From the NCBI GenBank assembly GCA_938036835.1, contig CALHWB010000032.1, positions 1 to 64,000 on the forward strand: a stretch of 64,000 bases of DNA. Direction: 5' to 3'. The translations under genes and the position numbers were made by a program. The stretch is from an uncultured Propionibacterium sp. Its GTDB lineage: Bacteria > Actinomycetota > Actinomycetes > Propionibacteriales > Propionibacteriaceae. Below, piece after piece: positions 52,068-60,570 of the stretch; the stretch's first letter is position 1, and the number at the start of each line of letters is the position of its first letter. Below the pieces are notes generated by a model. It ran no database searches and had not been told where the DNA came from. It saw only the letters and a program-made list of their open reading frames with translations.

Positions 52068-52115
52068 CGTCGCCTCGGTGGGGTCACCCCGGGGGACGAC
52101 CCCACCGAGACGACG
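52068..52115. terminator. Bidirectional terminator between mtr and the HAD lipoprotein gene
   Basis: An 18-bp inverted repeat with one mismatch (52068-52085 with 52098-52115) and a 12-base loop separates the two convergent genes. There is no T-tract, so it may act together with Rho. Confidence 0.75.
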
Positions 52116-52121
52116 AGCGGC

Positions 52122-53471
52122 TCAGTCGCCGAAGACCCTGTCTTCCTGGTCGGCGATGACATCGCCGTCGGACTCGGTCAGCGGCCCCTTTTCGTCATTG
52201 GGCAGGATCCGGCCCTTAGTTGAGCAGGGATACGGCTCGTCCTTCTTGTCTTCCGGGTCGATGAACATCGGGTTGATCAGCCACTTGCCGTCCTCGTTGT
52301 GGTACGCGTAGCACATCAGTTCGGTCTTGTTGCGGTTGATCGCCAGACGCAGTTCGGTGGCGTCCAGCATGAAGGCCACATCGGTATCGGAATCCCCGGC
52401 GCCGAAGGCGGCCCGGTGATCCATGTCCGCCACCGCGAACGCCTTCGACGAATCGATGCCGAATACTTCCTCGTTCACCCGGCAGCGTTTGCCTTCGAGG
52501 TAGGTGATCGATTCGGCATCGGTGCCGCAGCCGGCCAGTTTGGGGGTCAACTTGCCATCCGCGTCCGGCATGGTGATCACGCCCATCACCTTCTCGGGGG
52601 CGATACCGATCTCCTCGCCCCAGGCCTGGGCGACCGGCTGGGCGGAGGCCGAGATGATGCGCACATCGAAGCCGTTGGCCCGCAGCACATCGATCAGATC
52701 GACGATCTGCTCGTAATAGCGCACCCAGCCGGTGACCTCGGTGGAACCGACCAGCTGGTCGGTGTCCTCCGCGGCCGCGATATTCTGCCGGCGGGCCTGC
52801 TTGGCGAACGTTTTGATCTCGTCCGCGGTGTAACCGGACAGCAGCTGTGCGGCGAAGGCATATCGCGGTTCGATGCGCCGGGCGTTGAAGCCCTTGAAGG
52901 CCGTGGCGTCGCCGATGGTCTCGCCCTCGTCGTAGATCGAGACGATCTCATCGGCGCAGGCCCGGCCGGCCGTGGTATTGGTCGGTAGGGGCTGGCCGGG
53001 TTCGGCGAGCGCATCGCAGGCAGCCGACAACGCCCTGGCGGCATCGTCGGTCAGCCAGGTGCTCATGGTGGTCCAGTCCCGGTTGTTTGGCTGTAGCACC
53101 TTGCCGTTGTTCAGCATCCAATAGGTCTGCGCATCGCCGACGTCGTTCCGCACCACGGTGTTGTCCCAATCGAGCAGCGCCACCGGCGCGCCCTCGGCCA
53201 CATTGCCGCTGCCGCCGCATTCACCCACTCGGGCGATCATCTCGTTCAGGCGCGCCCGGTTGTCGCCATACCATTCCAGGTCGGCTCGCAATACCTGACA
53301 GGATGCACCGGAGGCGTTCGAGGACGCACCGGAGGCATTCGAGGAGGCCACGGGGGTATTCGAGGACACACCGGGGGTATTCGAGGGGACTTCATTGGTG
53401 GCTCGACCGCCGCAGGCACCCAGGGCGACGGTGCCCGCCAGTGCCAGGACCATGAAAACCTTGCGATTCAT
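52122..53471 (-). CDS. HAD-superfamily phosphatase lipoprotein
   Basis: A 449-residue predicted lipoprotein. The signal peptide ends in LGAC, followed by a Ser/Asn/Thr-rich tether with four seven-residue repeats (about residues 30-57) and a HAD domain. HAD motif I is LLDWDNTVV, motif II IISASAQP, and motif IV GAGDSDTDVAF. That order is like phosphoserine phosphatases. It would act at the outer face of the membrane, perhaps to release phosphate. AAGGA precedes the ATG. The substrate is unknown. Confidence 0.85.
   Translation of the reverse strand: MNRKVFMVLALAGTVALGACGGRATNEVPSNTPGVSSNTPVASSNASGASSNASGASCQVLRADLEWYGDNRARLNEMIARVGECGGSGNVAEGAPVALLDWDNTVVRNDVGDAQTYWMLNNGKVLQPNNRDWTTMSTWLTDDAARALSAACDALAEPGQPLPTNTTAGRACADEIVSIYDEGETIGDATAFKGFNARRIEPRYAFAAQLLSGYTADEIKTFAKQARRQNIAAAEDTDQLVGSTEVTGWVRYYEQIVDLIDVLRANGFDVRIISASAQPVAQAWGEEIGIAPEKVMGVITMPDADGKLTPKLAGCGTDAESITYLEGKRCRVNEEVFGIDSSKAFAVADMDHRAAFGAGDSDTDVAFMLDATELRLAINRNKTELMCYAYHNEDGKWLINPMFIDPEDKKDEPYPCSTKGRILPNDEKGPLTESDGDVIADQEDRVFGD
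53301..53384 (-). repeat. Four 21-bp tandem repeats in the lipoprotein tether
   Basis: Units at 53301, 53322, 53343 and 53364 encode S-N-(T/A)-(P/S)-(G/V)-(V/A)-S. They fall into two pairs, which suggests successive duplications. The tether length may vary between strains. Confidence 0.85.
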
Positions 53472-53748
53472 ATCCCATCCTTCGGGTCGGGTTTGGTCAT
53501 TTGCAGCCTAGCTGGCCGACCCGATGGCCGGCCCGGGCCGGATGAGACCGCGCTGCGCCGGCCCGGCGCGGTGGGGGAGACCGTCGCCGGGTTCCGGCAG
53601 GCGGGCTACCGCACGGAGCCGCGCCCTGCCCGAGCCCAGGGTGATAGCCGCCACCCGGTGCATGGGTGCGGTCAAGGGCACCGGGATTGGCGGCTGGTCG
53701 GTGCCGCTGGGCGGTGTGGGGTTTTCCACAGTTTTGGTCGTTGTGGGG

Positions 53749-53777
53749 TTGACAGGGGGGTTCGGTGTGGAACAATA
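53749..53777 (+). promoter_or_regulatory. Possible promoter of the lipoprotein/PKD-protein pair
   Basis: A perfect -35 TTGACA (53749-53754) is followed 17 bases later by a poor -10, ACAATA. The 360-base gap 53472-53831 is otherwise without a gene. Confidence 0.4.
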
Positions 53778-53831
53778 AGTGGTACCGGGCCGCTACCCCC
53801 TTGCGGACCACACCCCCCTTTGGAGGTTTCA

Positions 53832-54392
53832 ATGCCGACACACCGACCAATACCGATACCCCGATTAGCAGCTATCCCACTTCTACTACTGGCCGTACTA
53901 CTAGCCGGCTGCGGCCCCAGGCAGCCGCCCCCGTCGCCGGTGTCTGTTTCCGAATACACCCCAGACCCGACCTCGTCCGAGGCATTGATGTATGCCAAGG
54001 CGGAGCGGGCATTCTGGGGGTATATCGAGGCTCGCCGCAAGTACGAGCTGGCCGGGGACTATTCGCAGTTCCCACCCGAAATGGCCACCTACCTGGACAC
54101 CGATGCGCTGGAACGGACTCGGATGTTGTTCGAGGATGGCAAGGCTGGGGGTTGGCATGGGACCGCGCCCGGTGTGATCACTACACGGCCTTCCTGGGTC
54201 AAGAATTATGAGGATTCGGTGGCCACCATGGCGGTCTGCGAGGACGGCACCGGCGTGCTGGTGCTGGATGCCAATGGGAATGTGGTGCGTGAGGGCACTA
54301 AGTTCAGCTATTACGCGTATTTCCGGGTGGCCGGTGACGGCCTGGTGAAAAGGTTCCACATAAGTATGAGGGGAGATTCATTATGCGATTGA
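53832..54392 (+). CDS. Small lipoprotein of unknown function
   Basis: A 186-residue predicted lipoprotein. A hydrophobic signal ends in LLAGC, followed by a Pro-rich tether and a domain of about 130 residues starting SSEALMYAKAERAFWGYIEARRKYE. The N-terminal helix and later beta-strands (VLVLDANGNVV) recall exported proteins paired with secretion or conjugation systems, but I cannot assign a family. GGAGG lies 6 bases before the ATG. Its end overlaps the next gene by 10 bases, so the two are translated together. Confidence 0.75.
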   Translation: MPTHRPIPIPRLAAIPLLLLAVLLAGCGPRQPPPSPVSVSEYTPDPTSSEALMYAKAERAFWGYIEARRKYELAGDYSQFPPEMATYLDTDALERTRMLFEDGKAGGWHGTAPGVITTRPSWVKNYEDSVATMAVCEDGTGVLVLDANGNVVREGTKFSYYAYFRVAGDGLVKRFHISMRGDSLCD

Positions 54393-55222
54393 TACACCGG
54401 TTGGTGTGTTGTGGGCTGGTGCTGGCGGTACCGGGTCTGGGTGTTGTGTCCCCGGCCCACGCCGACGACTGCGGCGCTCAGTCAGGATTCTGGAAAGGAT
54501 CTGTGGAGTGTACGGTGAGGCAGCCTGCTCAACCTGCTCAGCCGGCCCAACCGGCACCCCCGGTTGAGCCGGCTGTTCCGCAGGCTCAGCCTGGCCAGCC
54601 GGTGGGGGGTGCGCCTGCCGCTCCGCAGCCGAGTGCGCCTCGGGAACGGATATGTATTCCCGCGTTCCTGAGTGTCTACTGCGGGCCGGAGGACACCCCG
54701 GCCCCCGCCCCGCCGGCAGAGGCGGCCGAACCGGCAGAGCCGGCCGAGCCGGTGGCTGGCCTGCCCGAGATCGTGTCCCAGGCCTCGCTAGAGTTGGGGG
54801 TGCCCACCCCGACGGTGCGGCTCGGCCCGGATCCGTCGTGGAACAAGTGGAAGCTGCTGGCGGTCGGGTTGCCGATCTGGCTGTGGACCGAGGGGGTGCA
54901 GCCGCAGACCGCTGCCACGAGTGCGGAGGGCATCGACATCCAGATGCAGGCCGCCCCGGGCGGAGCCACGGTGGACTGGGGAGACGGCACGGTGATCTGG
55001 TGTGCGACCATGACCTCCAAGACCCGCTACACCGACCCACTCCTGATGTCGCCGGATTGTGGGCATAAGTATGAGCATCCGGGGGATTACACGATTACGG
55101 TCACCCAGCAGTGGATCGTCGACTGGGCGGCCCTGGATCAGAAGGGTCAGCTTCAGCTCCAGTCGGTCGGTACCTACCCGAACCTGCCCATCCGCAACTT
55201 CCACGCCGTAGTCACCGGCTGA
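54383..55222 (+). CDS. Secreted PKD-type protein with Pro/Ala/Gln repeats
   Basis: A 279-residue exported protein. The signal peptide (1-27) has a clear cleavage context at SPAHA. Then come two pairs of cysteines separated by PAQ/PAE-type repeats (about 48-85 and 105-120), and a C-terminal PKD-like domain from about 175, with ATVDWGDGT and HKYEHPGDYTITV. PKD domains mediate surface binding. Its ATG lies inside the lipoprotein gene. The two proteins are probably partners at the cell surface. Confidence 0.8.
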   Translation: MRLIHRLVCCGLVLAVPGLGVVSPAHADDCGAQSGFWKGSVECTVRQPAQPAQPAQPAPPVEPAVPQAQPGQPVGGAPAAPQPSAPRERICIPAFLSVYCGPEDTPAPAPPAEAAEPAEPAEPVAGLPEIVSQASLELGVPTPTVRLGPDPSWNKWKLLAVGLPIWLWTEGVQPQTAATSAEGIDIQMQAAPGGATVDWGDGTVIWCATMTSKTRYTDPLLMSPDCGHKYEHPGDYTITVTQQWIVDWAALDQKGQLQLQSVGTYPNLPIRNFHAVVTG

Positions 55223-55294
55223 TCCCCACACGACGGCGCGGGTGCCACGCTGACCGGCCGGCAAGCAGCAGCCCTTCCACCGAAACAATCCAAT

Positions 55295-55328
55295 GGGGTG
55301 GCGTCCCCTGGTCGGGGGACGCCACCCC
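55295..55328. terminator. Bidirectional terminator between the PKD gene and pstB
   Basis: A perfect 14-bp stem (55295-55308 with 55315-55328) with a 6-base loop separates two convergent genes. Confidence 0.8.
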
Positions 55329-55352
55329 ACCCCCGTCCCCTGCCGCCCGGGC

Positions 55353-56132
55353 TCAGCCGAACTGACCGGTGATATACCGCTCGGTGTCCTTCTTGGCCGG
55401 GTTGGTGAAGATCTTCTCGGTGAGATCGAATTCGACCAGATGGCCCGGCCTACCGGTGCCCTCGACGTTGAAGAACCCGGTCTTGTCGGAAACCCGGGAG
55501 GCCTGCTGCATGTTGTGGGTGACGATGACCACGGTGTAGTTCTGCTTGAGCTCCTGGATGAGATCCTCGATCGCCAAGGTAGAGATCGGATCCAGGGCCG
55601 AGCAGGGCTCGTCCATCAGCAGCACCGCCGGCTGGATGGCGATCGCCCGGGCGATGCACAACCGCTGCTGCTGGCCACCGGACAGGCCATTGCCGGGGGC
55701 AGCCAGCCGGTCTTTCACCTCATTCCACAGATTCGCACCCACCAGGGAACGCTCGACGATCTCGTCCTGCAACGAACGCGGCATCCGCCGCGAGTTCAGC
55801 TTTATACCGGCCAACACGTTATCGCGGATGCTCATCGTGGGAAACGGATTGGGTTGCTGGAAGACCATCCCGATCTGCCGGCGCACCCGCACGGGATCCA
55901 CATTCCGCGCGTAGATATCCTGCCCATCCAGCAGCACCTGACCGGCGACCCGGCCACCCGGGGTGAGTTCGAGCATCCGGTCGAGACTGCGCAACACGGT
56001 GGACTTGCCGCAACCCGACGGGCCGATGAACGCGGTGACCGAACGCGGTTCGATCACCATATTGACCCCCTGCACGGCGAGGAAATCGCCGTAGTAGATG
56101 TCGAGCTCCTTGAGCTCCATGCGCTTGGCCAT
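55353..56132 (-). CDS. pstB: Phosphate ABC transporter ATP-binding protein
   Basis: A 259-residue ABC ATPase that powers high-affinity phosphate uptake. Walker A is GPSGCGKST, the Q-loop has VFQQPNPFPTMS as is specific to PstB, the signature is LSGGQQQR, and Walker B is LLMDEPCSALD. It is the last gene of pstS-pstC-pstA-pstB, 31 bases after pstA. phoU is not adjacent. Confidence 0.96.
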   Translation of the reverse strand: MAKRMELKELDIYYGDFLAVQGVNMVIEPRSVTAFIGPSGCGKSTVLRSLDRMLELTPGGRVAGQVLLDGQDIYARNVDPVRVRRQIGMVFQQPNPFPTMSIRDNVLAGIKLNSRRMPRSLQDEIVERSLVGANLWNEVKDRLAAPGNGLSGGQQQRLCIARAIAIQPAVLLMDEPCSALDPISTLAIEDLIQELKQNYTVVIVTHNMQQASRVSDKTGFFNVEGTGRPGHLVEFDLTEKIFTNPAKKDTERYITGQFG

Positions 56133-56163
56133 AGTCGTCGATCTGCCTTCCCGTGACTAGAAA

Positions 56164-57300
56164 TCAACGATTGATCTTGGGGGCGAATCTCTTGGCCACC
56201 ACCCGGCCGGCGAGGTTCAGCACCATGACGATCATCACCAGGACCAGGGCCCCGGTCCACGCGCGATCGAAATAGGGCTGTTGGTCGCGCAACGGCCGGG
56301 AGTACTGGTAGTACACGAAGACCGGCAGGGTAGCCATCGGGTTGACCGGGTTCTCCGCGCCCGGCGAGAAGGGCAGCGGATTGGTCACCATGCCATCGGT
56401 GAAACCCATGGTGACCAGCAGCGGAGCGGTCTCACCGATGATCCGGGCGATAGCCAGGATGATGCCCGACACGATGCCGGAGATGGCGGTGGGCAGCACC
56501 ACCTTGACGATGGTCCGCCAGCGGGTGACCCCCAGCGCATAGGACGCCTCGCGAAGCCGGTCGGGCACCAGCCGGATGATCTCTTCGGAACTGCGCACCA
56601 CATAGGGGATCATCAACACACTGAGCGCGATCGCCCCGGCCAGCCCGGACTTCGACGGGCCGAACAGCGTGGACAGCAGGGCATAGGCGAACAGGCCGGC
56701 CACGATCGAGGGAATACCGGTCATCACGTCCACCAGGAAGGTGATGATCTGCTTGGGCAGCCCCCTGCCGTATTCGACCAGGTAGATGGCGGTGAATAGA
56801 CCCACCGGCACCGAGAACAGCGTGGCCAGGCCGGTGACGATCAGGGTGCCCACGATGGCGTGCGCCGCCCCGCCGCCGGGCCCGACAACATTGCGCATCG
56901 TCTGGGTGAAGTAGCCGGCGTCCAACCGGGCCAGGCCGCGGGCGATCACCTGGCTCATCAACGCGGCCAATGGCAGCACGGCCAGCACGAAGGCGCCGGT
57001 GATCAGATAGCGGAACAGCCGGTTGGTGGCCCGTCGGGTGCCCTCGACGTTCTGGGCGAGCACCCAGATCGCCACCAGGAAGACCACCACCCCCAGCGCG
57101 ACGCTCCCGATGAGGCTGAAGCTGCCGAACAGGGCCGTGACGGCCATGCAGACCGCGATCGAGATGATCAGCAGGCCGAGATCGGTGTACTTGGGCAACT
57201 GGCCGCCGGTCAGATGCTCCCGGGGCAGATACCGCTCGATGAGCTGGGCCCGCGGCTGGGCGGCCGGCAACCCAGCCGGCCGATCGGTCGCCGTGCTCAT
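56164..57300 (-). CDS. pstA: Phosphate ABC transporter permease PstA
   Basis: A 378-residue permease with six or more helices and the binding-protein-dependent EAA loop (REASYALGVTRWRTIVKVVLPTA). A longer N-terminal region (about 100 residues with two extra helices) is usual for actinobacterial PstA. It overlaps the pstC end by 4 bases. It forms the membrane channel with PstC. Confidence 0.95.
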   Translation of the reverse strand: MSTATDRPAGLPAAQPRAQLIERYLPREHLTGGQLPKYTDLGLLIISIAVCMAVTALFGSFSLIGSVALGVVVFLVAIWVLAQNVEGTRRATNRLFRYLITGAFVLAVLPLAALMSQVIARGLARLDAGYFTQTMRNVVGPGGGAAHAIVGTLIVTGLATLFSVPVGLFTAIYLVEYGRGLPKQIITFLVDVMTGIPSIVAGLFAYALLSTLFGPSKSGLAGAIALSVLMIPYVVRSSEEIIRLVPDRLREASYALGVTRWRTIVKVVLPTAISGIVSGIILAIARIIGETAPLLVTMGFTDGMVTNPLPFSPGAENPVNPMATLPVFVYYQYSRPLRDQQPYFDRAWTGALVLVMIVMVLNLAGRVVAKRFAPKINR

Positions 57301-58301
57301 TTCTTCTCCCCCCTACCGGACCGGGCTTGCATCGCCAGCCTCGCCATGGTGAAACGTCCCCCCACGATGGCCCGGCCCAGCACGTTGACCGCGAAGGTCA
57401 GCACGAACAGCACCAGGCCGGTGGCGATCAGGGTGGGTACGGTCTTGGCATCGGCCTCGGGGAAATACAACGCGATATTCGCCGCGATGGTATTGGGGTT
57501 GTCCGCGGTCAACAGCTGTGCAGAGATCCGCCGTCCCGGCGACAGCACCATGGCCACCGCCATCGTCTCACCCAGCGCGCGCCCCAGACCCAGCATGGCG
57601 GCCGATACGATACCCGATCGCCCGAATGGGAACACCACCTGGCAGATCATCTCCCAGCGGGTGGCGCCAAGCGCCCAAGAAGCCTCCTCCTGCAAGCCAG
57701 GGGTGCGCAGGAAGACCTCCCGGCACAGCGAGGTGATGATCGGCAAAATCATGATGGCCAGCACCAGCGCGGCGGTCAACATGGTGCGTCCGGTGCCGGA
57801 AACCCGGCCGCCGAAGAACGGGATGAACCCCAAATGCCTGTTCAGCCAGGCATAGCCACCGCGCAACGCCGGGGCAAGCGTCATTATGCCCCACAGCCCG
57901 AACACGATGGATGGCACCGCGGCCAGCAGGTCGAGCACGAAGGCCACCGGCGTGGCCAGGCGCTTTGGTGCGTAGTGCGAAACGAACAAGGCGATACCCA
58001 CCGCCACCGGGACGGCGAACAACAAGGCCAGGAAGGAAGACAGGATCGTACCCAGCAGGTAGGGGCCCACATAGCGATAGACGTTGCGGGAACCGTTCGG
58101 ATAGCCGGCCTGCCCGAGGAAGGCTGGCACGGCCTGCACGATCAGGAAGACGGCGACCGCGGCAAGGACCGCAAGTATCAGCATGCCGGAGCCGACCGAT
58201 AGACCCTTGAAGATCGAATCGCCGAGGTGGCCCCTGCTATTGGTCAGGGGAATCTCTTGGGCGCCATCGCTGGTGGCAACCTCACCGGGAGTCGCGGACA
58301 T
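57297..58301 (-). CDS. pstC: Phosphate ABC transporter permease PstC
   Basis: A 334-residue permease with six main helices and the EAA loop QEEASWALGATRWEMICQVVFP. It follows pstS after about 119 bases and overlaps pstA by 4 bases. A cytoplasmic N-terminal stretch of 35 residues precedes the first helix. Confidence 0.95.
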   Translation of the reverse strand: MSATPGEVATSDGAQEIPLTNSRGHLGDSIFKGLSVGSGMLILAVLAAVAVFLIVQAVPAFLGQAGYPNGSRNVYRYVGPYLLGTILSSFLALLFAVPVAVGIALFVSHYAPKRLATPVAFVLDLLAAVPSIVFGLWGIMTLAPALRGGYAWLNRHLGFIPFFGGRVSGTGRTMLTAALVLAIMILPIITSLCREVFLRTPGLQEEASWALGATRWEMICQVVFPFGRSGIVSAAMLGLGRALGETMAVAMVLSPGRRISAQLLTADNPNTIAANIALYFPEADAKTVPTLIATGLVLFVLTFAVNVLGRAIVGGRFTMARLAMQARSGRGEKK

Positions 58302-58420
58302 CGGTCTCCATACTCACGAAAGAACGAAGGTGGACTGCTGGCCGGCGCGCCCCCGCCCGCTCGCGGCCAAGAGGCGAGCATGCGTGCCGGGTTCGGCTCA
58401 TTCTTGCCGCGGCCGGGCGA

Positions 58421-59527
58421 TCACCTGATGGCACCGGCGGCCTCCTGGACACCGGCCGCCAGCACACCGCTCAGGGGAGCATTACCCGTCTGGGGTTGAG
58501 CGGCCTGCTGGCCATCCGCCGAGACAACATAGGAGAGGTAGGCGCCGACCAACCTGCCAGTTGCGGCATTCCGGTACTCCTGGCAGGCGATCGCATAGGA
58601 CACCAAGACGAAGGGGTAGCCGGTAACGGTCCGGTCAAGATCCAACGCCCAGTCATGCGCTACCCGGCCATCGGCCTTCCTGGCGGCCGAGACGACCGCG
58701 GCAGCGGCCTCGGCCGAGGCGGTGACGTAGTCCCCGCCGTCCCTGGAATAGCGGGCCATCTTCATATCGACCGGCACACCCGAGATGTCGGCGTAGCCGA
58801 TCATGCCCGAACCCTGCTGGACGGCCAGCACCACGCCCTGGGTCTTGTCGCCGCCCTCGCCGCCGAGGTCGGCCGGCCAATCGCCCGAAGGCTCCGAGGT
58901 CCACACCTCGGGAGCGGCCTGGGCCAGGGTCTGGGTGAAATTCTCGGTGGTACCGGAATTGTCCGATCGATGCACCGGCGTGATAGCCAGCTCGGGCAGC
59001 GCAATACCGGGATTGAGGCCGGCAATGGCCGGATCGTTCCACCTGGTGATCCGGCCGGTGAAGATCATGGCGATCACCCTGGCGGTCAGATTGAGCTCCG
59101 CCACCCCAGCCACGTTGTAGACGATGCCGATGGGGGAGACATACACCGGCAGGCTGAGCGGTCTTGTGCCGTCGGCGCACAGCGCGAAGACCCCACCCAG
59201 CTCGCCGGTCGCGAGCGCACGGTCGGAAACGGCGAAAGCGGCGGCGCCCTCGGCGAAGGCGGTGCGGCCGGCACCGGAGCCGTCGGGAGAATAGTTGACG
59301 GTGACGCCGGGGTTGGCGGTTTGGAAAGCGGCCCGCCAGACATCCTGGGCGGCCTTCGCCGAGCTGGCGCCGGTGCCCTGCAATATACCCTTCAGATCAT
59401 TCGCGGCAGCCGGAACCGAACCGTCCCCAGCCGGGTTGGCTGGGCTCGGCGAGCCCGGGCCGCCGCAGGCGGTCAAGGCCAGTGCAATACTGGCGCCGAT
59501 GGCGGCGCCGACCCGCAAGATCCGCAC
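58421..59527 (-). CDS. pstS: Phosphate-binding lipoprotein PstS
   Basis: A 368-residue lipoprotein that captures phosphate outside the membrane. The lipobox is ALTAC, with a Gly/Pro/Ser tether before the periplasmic-binding fold. Phosphate-site features include GSGAGRTAF and the HRSDNSGTTENF loop with Arg, Ser and Asp. The leader contains the PHO-type box at 59617-59638. Confidence 0.94.
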   Translation of the reverse strand: MRILRVGAAIGASIALALTACGGPGSPSPANPAGDGSVPAAANDLKGILQGTGASSAKAAQDVWRAAFQTANPGVTVNYSPDGSGAGRTAFAEGAAAFAVSDRALATGELGGVFALCADGTRPLSLPVYVSPIGIVYNVAGVAELNLTARVIAMIFTGRITRWNDPAIAGLNPGIALPELAITPVHRSDNSGTTENFTQTLAQAAPEVWTSEPSGDWPADLGGEGGDKTQGVVLAVQQGSGMIGYADISGVPVDMKMARYSRDGGDYVTASAEAAAAVVSAARKADGRVAHDWALDLDRTVTGYPFVLVSYAIACQEYRNAATGRLVGAYLSYVVSADGQQAAQPQTGNAPLSGVLAAGVQEAAGAIR

Positions 59528-59616
59528 GGTCGATCCCTTCGAGGGGTTTCGTGTCTGCCGGGCCTGGGGGCCCGTCCGACTCGAACCTAGGACGCCGGCA
59601 TGACGCGATGCGGCCC

Positions 59617-59638
59617 GCCGGGTGAACGGCAGATGAAC
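59617..59638 (-). promoter_or_regulatory. PHO box (PhoP-type direct repeat) upstream of pstS
   Basis: On the minus strand GTTCATCTGCC and GTTCACCCGGC are two consecutive 11-bp units, matching the GTTCACC direct-repeat PhoP box of Streptomyces. A weaker third unit precedes. It lies about 95 bases before the pstS start and indicates phosphate-starvation control. Confidence 0.75.
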
Positions 59639-59681
59639 TGGGGATGTATTCTTGCCGGCGAGCCAGGCGAACGCGAACCAT

Positions 59682-60569
59682 TCACAGTTTGGGTGCGATG
59701 TGCAGCGCCGGCCCGGCGGAATCCCTGCCCGAGACCGTGATCACCACCAGTTCTGCCGGTTTCAGCGTCCGGCGGGGGGTGACCCCGAGGAACTCGAACA
59801 TGGCAGGCAACACCGGACGGTGACCGCATACCGCCAACGGTTCACCGGTGGTCAGCAACCGCCTGCGGAGCTTGGCCATCGCCTTGCCGACCCCACCCGG
59901 ATTGGCCTCGGCCGATTCCTCGCTCAGCGCCCGGACGGGAGCGATCTCCAAACCCGCCTGCTGGGCGTAGGGGGCCAGGGTCTTAATGCACCGGGTGGAG
60001 GTCGAACTGGCCAGATGCCGCACCCCGAAGGCGGCCAACAGCCCGGCCAGCGCCTTGGCCTGCCGGCGGCCGCGTTCGGTGAGCCGGCGGTCGGCGTCCA
60101 CACCCTGCCAGGCCCGGCGGTTCATCGCCTTAGCATGCCGGACCACCAACAATGCCGGCCCGGCGGGGCTACGCAGCGTTTCGGTCACCGCCGCCACATC
60201 GTCGGCATAGCTGAGTTCGGCGACCGCCTGCTCGATCGGCCACCACTCCACCCGGTCTGCCTCGGCATCGTGGTTTCCCTGCCGGTCGTCTGCCAATTCC
60301 CCAGCCCACCAGGTGACCATCTTGGTGCCCGCGGAGATCGGGTAGCGGACGGTGGTCAGCTGCCGGCGGAGCCGGATCCGGAAACCCGTCTCCTCCAGCA
60401 CCTCACGAACCGCGGTGACCGGCAGATACTCATCCGGTTCGACCTTCCCCTTGGGCAGGCTCCAATCGTCGTACCTGGGCCGATGGATGACCAGCAACTC
60501 GCGGGCCGGGTACGTGCCGCGCAACACCACCGCCCCAGAAGCATCGATCTCGCGACGGGAACGGGCCAT
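59682..60569 (-). CDS. MutT1-like Nudix hydrolase fused to a histidine phosphatase
   Basis: A 295-residue two-domain protein. Residues 1-130 are a Nudix domain with a complete box (GKVEPDEYLPVTAVREVLEETGF, quoted here as GKVEPDEYL...REVLEETGF). Residues 135-290 are a histidine phosphatase with LLVVRHAKA and VCGHRPVL. The layout equals mycobacterial MutT1, which removes 8-oxo-GTP species and splits diadenosine polyphosphates. It follows ppk1 after one base, so polyphosphate and nucleotide hygiene share a transcript. Confidence 0.88.
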   Translation of the reverse strand: MARSRREIDASGAVVLRGTYPARELLVIHRPRYDDWSLPKGKVEPDEYLPVTAVREVLEETGFRIRLRRQLTTVRYPISAGTKMVTWWAGELADDRQGNHDAEADRVEWWPIEQAVAELSYADDVAAVTETLRSPAGPALLVVRHAKAMNRRAWQGVDADRRLTERGRRQAKALAGLLAAFGVRHLASSTSTRCIKTLAPYAQQAGLEIAPVRALSEESAEANPGGVGKAMAKLRRRLLTTGEPLAVCGHRPVLPAMFEFLGVTPRRTLKPAELVVITVSGRDSAGPALHIAPKL

Positions 60570-60570
60570 C

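Noticed and set aside
53722..53730. TTTTCCACA, one mismatch from a DnaA box
   Set aside because: A single copy with no dnaA, dnaN or A+T-rich unwinding region nearby; not evidence for an origin.
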